Source: Agromyces albus (GTDB lineage Bacteria; Actinomycetota; Actinomycetes; Actinomycetales; Microbacteriaceae). From it: a stretch of 54,780 nt of DNA. The stretch lies in NCBI RefSeq assembly GCF_004134825.1, contig NZ_SDPN01000024.1, positions 1 to 54,780 of the forward strand. Direction: 5' to 3'. The notes under the pieces are model-generated. The model had not been told where the DNA came from and ran no database searches. It saw only the letters and a program-made list of their open reading frames with translations. This document shows positions 9,235 to 16,256 of this stretch, in pieces. The translations under genes were made by a program, and so were the position numbers. Every line of letters starts with the position of its first letter. The first letter of the stretch is position 1.

Positions 9235-10532
9235 ACGGGCACCGCGCGATGACGACCGCGCCAGGTGTAGTCGTCGACGGATGCTGCGAGCATCTCGGTG
9301 CCTGCGCCAGGGGCGGTCGGCGTGACGTAACGGCCTCGCTCGATCACGACGGGCGTGACGAAGTGCTCGTGGAGGTGGTCGACGAACTCGATCATGCGGC
9401 CCTCCATCGTGCCTGAGAGCGCGACGTAGTCGAACATCGACAGGTGCTGCACGGCTTCGCAGAGGCCGACGCCGCCCGCGTGCGGGCACACCGGCACGCC
9501 GAACTTCGCGGCGAGCAGCAGGTTGGCGATGTTCTCGTTGACGCCGCCGACGCGAGTGGCGTCGATCTGCATGACGTCCATGCCGCCCGCTTGCAGCAAT
9601 TGCTTGAAGACGATGCGGTTCTGCACGTGCTCGCCGGTCGCGACCCTGATCGGGGCGATGCCACGGGCGATCGCGGCGTGTCCGAGGACGTCGTCGGGGC
9701 TCGTCGGCTCCTCGACCCAGGCGGGGTCGAACTCGGCGAGGGCGTTGATCCACTCGATCGCCGGGCCCACGTCCCAGCGCTGGTTGGCGTCGATCGCGAT
9801 CGGGTAGTCCGGACCGACGGCGGCGCGGGCGATGCCGAGCCGGCGCACGTCGTCGGCGAGATTCGCGCCGACCTTGAGCTTGATCTGCGGGAAGCCGTCG
9901 GCCACGGCCTCGCGGCAGAGCCGGTCGAGCTTCTCGTCGGAGTACCCGAGCCAGCCGGGCGTGGTCGTATACGCCGGATACCCCGTCGCGAGGAGTTCGG
10001 CCGTGCGATCGGCGCGCCCGGGCTCGGCGGCGCGGAACAGCTCGAGCGCCTCATCGGGCGTGATCGCGTCGCTGAGGTAGCGGAAGTCGACGAGGCTCAC
10101 GAGCTCTTCGGGCGTGAGGCTCGCGAGCAGCTGCCACAGCGGCAGCCCCGCGCGCTTCGCCTTCAGGTCCCAGAGCGCGTTGACGACCGCGCCGATCGCC
10201 ATGTGCATGACGCCCTTCTCGGGGCCGAGCCAGCGCAATTGCGAGTCGTGGGTGAGCAGGCGCCAGGTCGCGCCCATGTCGGCGAGGGCGGCTTCGACGT
10301 CGAGCCCGCGCACGTGTTCGCGCAACGCCTCGATGGCGGCGACCTGCACGTCGTTGCCCCGGCCGATCGTGAACACGAACGCGTGACCGGAGTGCCCGTC
10401 TGCGGCATCCGTTCGAATGGTGACGTACGCCGCCGAGTAGTCGGGATCGGGGTTCATCGCATCGGAGCCGTCGAGCTCGAGGGAAGTGGGGAAGCGGATG
10501 TCCCGGGTGTCAACGCTGACGATTGTGCTCAT
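9231..10532 (-). CDS. L-fuconate dehydratase (enolase superfamily)
   Basis: 433-residue mandelate-racemase-subgroup dehydratase. Active-site elements: the KLKVG acid/base lysine motif, Mg ligands in [17 protein letters not shown] and TGEHVQNR, and the catalytic His in [12 protein letters not shown]. Length and the [20 protein letters not shown] opening match L-fuconate dehydratase, which converts L-fuconate to 2-keto-3-deoxy-L-fuconate; related enzymes also take L-galactonate or D-arabinonate. First gene of the operon, with a GAAAGGA ribosome site and a TTGACA-17-TATGCT promoter. Confidence 0.92.
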   Translation of the reverse strand: MSTIVSVDTRDIRFPTSLELDGSDAMNPDPDYSAAYVTIRTDAADGHSGHAFVFTIGRGNDVQVAAIEALREHVRGLDVEAALADMGATWRLLTHDSQLRWLGPEKGVMHMAIGAVVNALWDLKAKRAGLPLWQLLASLTPEELVSLVDFRYLSDAITPDEALELFRAAEPGRADRTAELLATGYPAYTTTPGWLGYSDEKLDRLCREAVADGFPQIKLKVGANLADDVRRLGIARAAVGPDYPIAIDANQRWDVGPAIEWINALAEFDPAWVEEPTSPDDVLGHAAIARGIAPIRVATGEHVQNRIVFKQLLQAGGMDVMQIDATRVGGVNENIANLLLAAKFGVPVCPHAGGVGLCEAVQHLSMFDYVALSGTMEGRMIEFVDHLHEHFVTPVVIERGRYVTPTAPGAGTEMLAASVDDYTWRGRHRAVPV

Positions 10533-10555
10533 GGCGTCCTTTCGTGGCGAACCCG

Positions 10556-10584
10556 AGCATAAACATCCGATGTCTAAATGTCAA
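10556..10584 (-). promoter_or_regulatory. Sigma-70 promoter of L-fuconate dehydratase operon
   Basis: TTGACA (10584-10579), 17-nt spacer, TATGCT (10561-10556) on the minus strand, the best consensus promoter in the window. The ACATCGGATGT dyad fills the spacer, so a bound repressor would occlude RNA polymerase. Confidence 0.75.
10560..10573. promoter_or_regulatory. Candidate GntR operator at the divergent fucose-gene promoter
   Basis: Perfect 11-bp dyad ACATCCGATGT at 10563-10573; TAAACATCCGATG (10560-10572) equals the reverse complement of the site at 7356. Its position between -35 and -10 suggests repression. The FadR-type regulator at 2480 is the obvious candidate binder. Confidence 0.55.
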
Positions 10585-10610
10585 CCAGCGGGAAATGTGA
10601 CAGAATACCC

Positions 10611-10639
10611 CTGACAATCACCCGCACTGCGTCGAGACT
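10611..10639 (+). promoter_or_regulatory. Candidate promoter of FAH-SDR operon
   Basis: CTGACA (10611-10616), 17 nt, GAGACT (10634-10639). The predicted transcript would start about 33 nt before the ATG at 10679, leaving room for the GGAGAGG ribosome site. Confidence 0.4.
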
Positions 10640-10678
10640 TCCGATGTTCGTGCGGCGGCCCCAATGGAGAGGACCAGT

Positions 10679-11527
10679 ATGAGATTCGCCCGGCTCGGAC
10701 CCGTCGGCACCGAGATCCCCGTCGTGTTCGATGGCGATCGCGCGCTCGACCTGCGCCCGATCACGCTCGACCTCGACGGCCCCTTCCTCTCCGGCGGCGG
10801 CATCGAGCGCACTCGCTCGGCACTCGCCGCAGGCGCCCTCCCCGAACTCGCGGATGCCGCCTCCCTGCGCATCGGCGCCCCGATCACGCGCCCATCGGCT
10901 GTGTACTGCATCGGCATGAACTATGCGGCGCACGCTGCGGAATCGGGGTCGGCACCGCCCGAGCAGCTCGTGATGTTCATGAAGTCGCCCAACACCGTCG
11001 TCGGTCCGTTCGACGACGTGCCGATCCCCCGCGGGAGCGAGAAGACCGATTGGGAGGTCGAACTCGGCGTCGTCATCGGCCGGCGGGCGAGCTACCTCGC
11101 CGCTCGCGCCGAGGCTGCAGCGCACATCGCCGGGTACGTCATCGCGAACGATCTCTCCGAGCGCGACTGGCAGCTCACGCAGTCGGGCGGGCAGTGGAGC
11201 AAGGGGAAGAGCGCCCCCGGATTCTGCCCCACAGGCCCTTGGCTCGTCACGGGCGATGAGGTCGACGCATCCGACGTGCGACTCCAGAGCTTCGTGAACG
11301 GAGAACCGCGACAGGACTCGCGCACGAGCGACCTCATATTCGGAATCGACACGATCGTCTGGCAGCTCAGCCAGTTCCTGGCACTCGAGCCCGGCGACCT
11401 CGTGCTCACCGGGACGCCCGAGGGCGTCGCGCTCTCAGGACGATTCCCCTATCTCGCCGTCGACGATGTCGTCGAGCTCGAGATCGAGGGCCTCGGCCGC
11501 CAACGCCAGCGCTACGTCGCAGCCTGA
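10679..11527 (+). CDS. FAH-family hydrolase, probable 2,4-diketo-3-deoxy-L-fuconate hydrolase
   Basis: 282-residue fumarylacetoacetate-hydrolase-fold enzyme. The core shows VYCIGMNYAAHAAE, the acidic metal-binding motif WEVELGVVIG, YVIANDLSERDWQ, SKGKSAPGFCPTGPW and LTGTPEGVA. In the Xanthomonas-type L-fucose pathway an FAH enzyme cleaves 2,4-diketo-3-deoxy-L-fuconate to pyruvate and L-lactate; position next to the SDR and opposite the dehydratase supports that role. ATG at 10679 with GGAGAGG 6 nt upstream; an upstream ATG at 10664 would sit before this site and is rejected. Confidence 0.85.
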   Translation: MRFARLGPVGTEIPVVFDGDRALDLRPITLDLDGPFLSGGGIERTRSALAAGALPELADAASLRIGAPITRPSAVYCIGMNYAAHAAESGSAPPEQLVMFMKSPNTVVGPFDDVPIPRGSEKTDWEVELGVVIGRRASYLAARAEAAAHIAGYVIANDLSERDWQLTQSGGQWSKGKSAPGFCPTGPWLVTGDEVDASDVRLQSFVNGEPRQDSRTSDLIFGIDTIVWQLSQFLALEPGDLVLTGTPEGVALSGRFPYLAVDDVVELEIEGLGRQRQRYVAA

Positions 11528-11563
11528 ACCGGCCGGCATCCTCATCCATCTGAAGGGACCACC

Positions 11564-12322
11564 ATGGGAACCGAATTCTCCGGCCTCGTCGCCGTCGTCA
11601 CGGGCGGGGCGTCGGGCATCGGCGCGGCGATCGCGCGGCGCCTGCGCGACGGCGGCGCCCGCGTCGCCGTCTTCGACCTGCGCCCCGACGATGCTGAGCA
11701 CGCCGACCTCGCCGTCGCGGTCGACGTCGCCGACGACGCGAGCGTGCGCGCGGGCATCGAACACGTCGCGGCCTCGCTCGGCCGCATCGACATCGTCGTG
11801 AACAACGCGGGCATCGGCGCACAGGGCACGATCGAGGCGAACGCCGACGACGAGTGGCACCGCGTGCTCGACATCAACGTGCTCGGCATGGTGCGCGTCG
11901 CGCGCGCCGCGCTGCCGTACCTGCGCCGTTCGCCCGCCGCGGCGATCGTGAACACCTCGTCGATCGCGGCTACGGCGGGCCTGCCGGAACGGGCGCTCTA
12001 CAGCGCGAGCAAGGGCGCGGTGGCGGCGCTCACTCGTGCCATGGCCGCCGACCACCTGCGTGAGGGGATTCGGGTGAACGCCGTGAACCCGGGCACCGCC
12101 GACACTCCGTGGATCGGGCGTCTGCTCGCCTCGGCGGCCGATCCAGCCGCCGAACGAGCGGCGCTCGAGGCGCGGCAGCCGCACGGCCGCCTGGTCTCGG
12201 CAGACGAGGTCGCCGAGGCGGTCGCGTACCTTGCCGGGCCCGGCGCGGGCTCGACGACCGGCATCGCGCTCGCCGTCGACGGAGGCATGCAGGAGCTGCG
12301 ACTCCGGCCCGCGGCACGCTGA
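11564..12322 (+). CDS. SDR oxidoreductase, probable 2-keto-3-deoxy-L-fuconate dehydrogenase
   Basis: 252-residue classical short-chain dehydrogenase. TGGASGIGAAIA binds NAD(P), NNAG is the structural motif, and the Ser (NTSSIA), YSASK Tyr and Lys form the catalytic set; the C-terminus ends VDGGMQ. It sits 36 nt after the FAH gene with an AAGGGA ribosome site. Family and context indicate oxidation at C4 of 2-keto-3-deoxy-L-fuconate, the step before the FAH hydrolase. A general SDR role cannot be excluded from sequence alone. Confidence 0.82.
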   Translation: MGTEFSGLVAVVTGGASGIGAAIARRLRDGGARVAVFDLRPDDAEHADLAVAVDVADDASVRAGIEHVAASLGRIDIVVNNAGIGAQGTIEANADDEWHRVLDINVLGMVRVARAALPYLRRSPAAAIVNTSSIAATAGLPERALYSASKGAVAALTRAMAADHLREGIRVNAVNPGTADTPWIGRLLASAADPAAERAALEARQPHGRLVSADEVAEAVAYLAGPGAGSTTGIALAVDGGMQELRLRPAAR

Positions 12323-12414
12323 ATCGTCGCGGATCGCCCGCGATTGTCGAAGCCAGGGCGCATCGGAGCCCGTTCGTTGTGCGTCTCGCACAACCGAGCG
12401 CCGAGGGCGGCCGA

Positions 12415-12420
12415 TAGCCT
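12415..12420 (+). promoter_or_regulatory. -10 element of leaderless second FAH gene
   Basis: TAGCCT followed by 6 nt and the GTG at 12427. It gives the second FAH gene its own transcript in addition to any readthrough from the SDR gene. Confidence 0.6.
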
Positions 12421-12426
12421 AGACGA

Positions 12427-13308
12427 GTGAGATTCGCACACCTCAGAGTCGAAGGCCAGACGACCCCTCGGCTCGCGGTGGTGGTGAACGACGCGGCACT
12501 CTTCCTCGATGAGGTCATGAGCACGCCGCCGCGCGACCTCCAAGACCTCATCGAACGCGGCCACGATGGTCTCGCCGAGGTACGGGAGGTCGTCGACGCC
12601 GCGCTCGCCGCCGACGTCGAAGCCGGCCTCGTGCCGGTTGCCGACCTCCGTCACTCATCGGCGGTCCTTCGGCCCGCGCAGGTCATCGCGATCGGAGCGA
12701 ACTACGCCGCGCATGCCTCGGAACTGAAGCTCCGCTCCGAAACCGCCATGACGATCTTCTCGCTCTGGCCGAACTCGCTCAGCGGCCACGGCGCCACCAC
12801 CTCCTGGCCCGAAGACCTCACGACCCAGGTCGACTACGAGGCGGAGCTCGGCGTCATCATGGGCAGGCCGGCCCGCAACGTCCACGTGCACGACGCCCTC
12901 GACTACGTGTGGGGCTACACGGTCGTGAACGACATCACGGCTCGCGACCTGCAGTTCAGCGAGGCGCAGTGGTCGCGGTGCAAGTCGTTCGACGGGTTCA
13001 CGCCGACGGGGCCCGTCGTCGTGACCGCCGACGAGATCGCCGACCCGCAAGACCTCTGGCTCACCACGAACGTCGACGGCCGGATCCTGCAAGACGCCTC
13101 GACGAGCGAGATGGTGCGCAGCGTCGCCGACATCATCGCGTACCTCTCGCGCTCGGCGACCATTCCGCCCGGCACGCTGATCTCCACGGGCAGCCCCGGC
13201 GGCGCCGGCTATTCTCGCAACCCGCAGGTCTTCCTCCACGACGGCGCGACGGTCACCGTCTCCATCGGCGGCATCGGCTCGCTGACCACCCACTGCCGCG
13301 TGGTGTAG
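12427..13308 (+). CDS. FAH-family hydrolase/hydratase (paralogue)
   Basis: 293 residues with the FAH fold: VIAIGANYAAHASE, the metal motif YEAELGVIMG, YTVVNDITARDLQ, FTPTGPVVV and a C-terminal STGSPGGAGYSRNP. The last motif differs from the LTGTPEGV of the gene at 10679, so this is a separate subgroup, closer to 2-keto-4-pentenoate or homoprotocatechuate hydratase-like proteins. It may process another keto acid. Leaderless GTG start. It follows the SDR gene by 104 nt. Confidence 0.78.
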   Translation: MRFAHLRVEGQTTPRLAVVVNDAALFLDEVMSTPPRDLQDLIERGHDGLAEVREVVDAALAADVEAGLVPVADLRHSSAVLRPAQVIAIGANYAAHASELKLRSETAMTIFSLWPNSLSGHGATTSWPEDLTTQVDYEAELGVIMGRPARNVHVHDALDYVWGYTVVNDITARDLQFSEAQWSRCKSFDGFTPTGPVVVTADEIADPQDLWLTTNVDGRILQDASTSEMVRSVADIIAYLSRSATIPPGTLISTGSPGGAGYSRNPQVFLHDGATVTVSIGGIGSLTTHCRVV

Positions 13309-13310
13309 CC

Positions 13311-13342
13311 GGGCGGGTGGCGCGCGATGCCACGACCCGCCG
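13311..13342. terminator. Hairpin between FAH and aspartase genes
   Basis: GGCGGGT / ACCCGCC stem with further pairing inside, located between two convergent stop codons 39 nt apart. Confidence 0.5.
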
Positions 13343-13347
13343 GTCAG

Positions 13348-14811
13348 CTACTCCGACGGCTCGCCCTGCACGTCCACCACGGGGATCGCCTGCGTGATCG
13401 TGTGCATGCCCGAGAGCCGCGACGGCGCGAGCTGCCGTTCGACGTCGGGGCGCGTCATGAGTCCGGATTCGACGACGAGATCGGCGACCGGCCGGCCCGA
13501 TCGCAGCGCCTCCTTGGCGATCGACGACGCCGCCGAGTAGCCGATGAACGGGATGAGTGCGGTGATGACGCCCACGCTCGAGGCCACCATCGCGTCGAGG
13601 CGCTCGACGTTCGCCGTGATGCCGTCGACACAATTGACGCGAAGCGTCCAGCAGGCCTGGCGCATCCAGGTGATCGACTGCAGCAGCGAGTGCGCGATGA
13701 CGGGCTCGAACGCGTTGAGCTGCAGCTGGCCGCTCTCGGCCGCCATGGTGACCGTGACATCCGCCCCCGCGACGGCATAGGCGACCTGACTGACCGCCTC
13801 GGGGATGACCGGGTTCACCTTTCCGGGCATGATGCTCGACCCCGCCTGCCTCGGAGGAAGGTTGATCTCGCCGAAGCCCGCCTGCGGGCCCGACGAGAGC
13901 AGTCGCAGGTCGTTGCAGATCTTCGAGAGCTTGATCGCACTTCGCTTGAGCGCGCTCGAGAACGTCATGAACACGCCGGTGTCACTGGTGGCCTCGATGA
14001 GGTCGGGCGCGGGCTCGAGGTGGAGCCCGGTGATCGCGCGGAGGTGGCGGACGACCGCTTCGGCGTAGCCCGGGTCGGCGGTGATGCCGGTGCCGATGGC
14101 GGTCGCGCCGAGGTTCACCTCCAGCAGCAGCTTGATCGTCTCGCGGAGACGCTCGATGTCCTCGCCGAGCGTCGTCGCGAACCCATGGAATTCCTGGCCG
14201 AGCGTCATCGGCACGGCATCCTGCAGCTGCGTGCGGCCCACCTTCAGGATGTCGTGGAACTCGCGGCCCTTGCGCCCGAATGCGATCCGCAGCTGGTCGA
14301 GTTCCGTGAGCATCGTCGTGAGCGAGAAGGTCATGGCCAGCTTGACCGCCGTGGGGTACGTGTCGTTCGTGGACTGGCTGCGGTTCACGTCGTCGATGGG
14401 GTGCAGGATGTCGTAGCGCCCCTTCGGGTATCCCGCGATCTCGAGGGCGAGGTTCACGATGACCTCGTTCGCGTTCATGTTGGTCGACGTGCCGGCGCCG
14501 CCCTGAATCACCCCGACGACGAACTGGTCGTGGTGCTCGCCGTCGATGATGCGCTGGCACGCCTCGTCGATCCAGGCGGCTTTCTGCGCCGTGAGCACGC
14601 CGACCTCGCGGTTCGCGCGGGCGGCGGCCTGCTTCACCGACGCGAGCGCGACGACGAGCTCGGGATAGACGGAGATGGGCCGCTTCGTAATCGGGAAGTT
14701 CTCGAGGGCGCGCATCGTGTGCACTCCCCAATAGGCGTCGGCCGGCACCTCGACGCTCCCGAGCGAATCGGTCTCGGTTCGCGTCGGCACGTCTCGATCG
14801 GGAAGGTGCAT
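13348..14811 (-). CDS. aspA: Aspartate ammonia-lyase (aspartase)
   Basis: 487-residue fumarase/aspartase superfamily enzyme; L-aspartate to fumarate plus ammonia. Signature SSIMPGKVNPVIPE carries the catalytic serine loop; GTSTNMNANEVI and RSQSTNDTYPTA form substrate-binding regions. LQLNAFEPVIAHSLLQSI is the aspartase form rather than fumarase. I choose the ATG at 14811, which has a perfect GGAGG 5 nt upstream; in-frame GTG 14871 and ATG 14901 would add 20 or 30 residues. A TAGGCT -10 at 14926 would give a leader of about 100 nt. Convergent with the FAH gene. Confidence 0.88.
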   Translation of the reverse strand: MHLPDRDVPTRTETDSLGSVEVPADAYWGVHTMRALENFPITKRPISVYPELVVALASVKQAAARANREVGVLTAQKAAWIDEACQRIIDGEHHDQFVVGVIQGGAGTSTNMNANEVIVNLALEIAGYPKGRYDILHPIDDVNRSQSTNDTYPTAVKLAMTFSLTTMLTELDQLRIAFGRKGREFHDILKVGRTQLQDAVPMTLGQEFHGFATTLGEDIERLRETIKLLLEVNLGATAIGTGITADPGYAEAVVRHLRAITGLHLEPAPDLIEATSDTGVFMTFSSALKRSAIKLSKICNDLRLLSSGPQAGFGEINLPPRQAGSSIMPGKVNPVIPEAVSQVAYAVAGADVTVTMAAESGQLQLNAFEPVIAHSLLQSITWMRQACWTLRVNCVDGITANVERLDAMVASSVGVITALIPFIGYSAASSIAKEALRSGRPVADLVVESGLMTRPDVERQLAPSRLSGMHTITQAIPVVDVQGEPSE

Positions 14812-14925
14812 GCTCGCCTCCAGGGCATCGACGTTCTCCGGGGTGGACGGGTGTGCGGTCGGTGTCGACACAGGGCTCCATTGCCTCTCGTTGCGCTTCA
14901 TTGCGCTCGGTCACTTCTGACATCG

Positions 14926-14931
14926 AGCCTA
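14926..14931 (-). promoter_or_regulatory. Candidate -10 element of aspA
   Basis: TAGGCT on the minus strand. The nearest in-frame aspA start (ATG 14901) would have a leader of about 18 nt, the preferred start a leader of about 108 nt. Confidence 0.45.
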
Positions 14932-15037
14932 TCGCGCAGGGGTACGCCGCTTTCGATCGGCGTCCGCACCCTTCGTGCGGAACACTCGCGAACGGCGCAC
15001 GATTCGTGCCACGGATGCCGGAGCGCGCTCATATCGC

Positions 15038-15049
15038 GCAATCGGTTTC
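15038..15049. promoter_or_regulatory. Possible auxiliary LacI-family operator
   Basis: GCAATCGGTTTC matches the 7295 palindrome at 10 of 12 positions and lies 80 bp upstream of the stronger site at 15118. Such pairs can support repression loops; weak on its own. Confidence 0.3.
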
Positions 15050-15117
15050 TCGCTCTTCTGCCCCCTATGCAACGGTCTGGGCTCGCACTTTCGACGACAT
15101 CGTCTTGGCCCACTTTT

Positions 15118-15129
15118 GGAATCGATTTC
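15118..15129. promoter_or_regulatory. Candidate LacI operator at the lacI-isomerase promoter
   Basis: GGAATCGATTTC, 11 of 12 identical to the palindrome at 7295. It lies directly upstream of the TAGTGT -10 at 15137 where the -35 would be, implying autoregulation and joint control with the fucU-ABC operon. Confidence 0.6.
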
Positions 15130-15136
15130 AGGCAAC

Positions 15137-15142
15137 TAGTGT
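15137..15142 (+). promoter_or_regulatory. Candidate -10 element of lacI-isomerase operon
   Basis: TAGTGT, with TTTGGA 16 nt upstream as a weak -35 overlapping the operator. Leader of about 60 nt to the GTG start. Confidence 0.5.
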
Positions 15143-15205
15143 TCACTGTAGGGGTCACGCCCGAGGCGTTCGACAGACGGGCGTCCCCGTCCGATTGGAG
15201 GGGTT

Positions 15206-16204
15206 GTGGCCACCATCTACGAGGTCGCGAAGCTCGCCGGGGTGTCACCCGCGACGGTCTCGCGCGTCTTCAACAGCAACAACGTGTCGGAGGAGAAGGC
15301 CGGTCTCGTGCGCGCGGCCGCGGCCCAGCTCGCCTACACGCCGAACCGCACGGCGCGCACGCTCCGGCGCCGGCACAGCGAGATCATCGCGCTCATCATC
15401 CCCGACATCGAGAACCCGTTCTTCACCTCGCTCGCCCGGGGCGTCGAAGACGCGGCACGCTCGGCCGGCTTCTCCGTCGTGCTCTGCAACTCCGACGAGG
15501 ACGTCGCGAAGGAGGCGCAGTACATCGACATCGCCGTGCTCGAGAACATGGCCGGCATCATCATCGCGGCGGCGAGCGACGCCAGCGACCTGCATCCGCT
15601 GCTCTCCCGCTCCCGACCCGTCGTCGCCGTCGACCGCGGCCCCCACGGACTCGACATCGATGCCGTCATGGTCGACAACCGTGCCGGCGGCATGGCGGCC
15701 ACGAGCGCCCTCGTCACCCACGGCTTCAAGAGGATCGGTTGCATCACCGGCCCGAGCGACGTCGAGACTGCGCAGCACCGTGCCGACGGATGGCGCGACG
15801 GGTTGCGCTCGGCCGGCCTCACGCCGGACGAGGCACTCCTCGAGCACGCGAACTACCGCGTCGACGGCGGGCGCGCGGCGATGCAGCGACTCCTGGCGCT
15901 GCCCGAGCCACCCGACGCCGTCTTCGTCGCGAACAACCTCATGAGCGTCGGCGCCCTTCAAGTGCTCTACGACACCGGGAGCTCGCCCGAGACGTTCGGC
16001 TTCGCCGCGTTCGGCGACCTGCCCTTCGCCGCGCTCGCTCCCGCGGGCATGACCGTGGTGCACGTGCCCGCGCGCGCCATGGGCAGGACCGCGGCGACGA
16101 TGCTGCTCGACCGCATCAACGGCGACGACCGGCCGCCGCGCACGGTCGTGCTGCGCAACGAGGTGTCGACCAACCCGGAGAACGCCCTCGCGCACGTGCG
16201 ATGA
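15206..16204 (+). CDS. LacI-family transcriptional regulator
   Basis: 332 residues. The N-terminal HTH reads ATIYEVAKLAGVSPATVSRVFNSN with the hinge region following, then a periplasmic-binding-protein-like effector domain (IALIIPDIENPFF, VVAVDRGP, VFVANNLMSVGALQVL). GTG start with GGAGGGG upstream. It heads a two-gene unit with the isomerase-like gene 52 nt downstream. The shared palindrome at 15118 and 7295 suggests it controls itself, the isomerase and the sugar transporter. Confidence 0.9.
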   Translation: MATIYEVAKLAGVSPATVSRVFNSNNVSEEKAGLVRAAAAQLAYTPNRTARTLRRRHSEIIALIIPDIENPFFTSLARGVEDAARSAGFSVVLCNSDEDVAKEAQYIDIAVLENMAGIIIAAASDASDLHPLLSRSRPVVAVDRGPHGLDIDAVMVDNRAGGMAATSALVTHGFKRIGCITGPSDVETAQHRADGWRDGLRSAGLTPDEALLEHANYRVDGGRAAMQRLLALPEPPDAVFVANNLMSVGALQVLYDTGSSPETFGFAAFGDLPFAALAPAGMTVVHVPARAMGRTAATMLLDRINGDDRPPRTVVLRNEVSTNPENALAHVR

Positions 16205-16256
16205 CGCCGCGCAGGATGAACCATGACCACGACGGAGAACGAGTAGGAAGAGAACC

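Larger units (their letters stand above)
14812..15205. other. Divergent aspA / lacI intergenic region
   Basis: 394 nt without a confident gene, apart from possible longer aspA starts at 14871 and 14901. It holds the minus-strand TAGGCT of aspA (14926-14931), a weak LacI-like site GCAATCGGTTTC at 15038, a strong one at 15118 and the lacI promoter at 15137. The A+T content is visibly higher than in the flanking genes. Confidence 0.6.
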
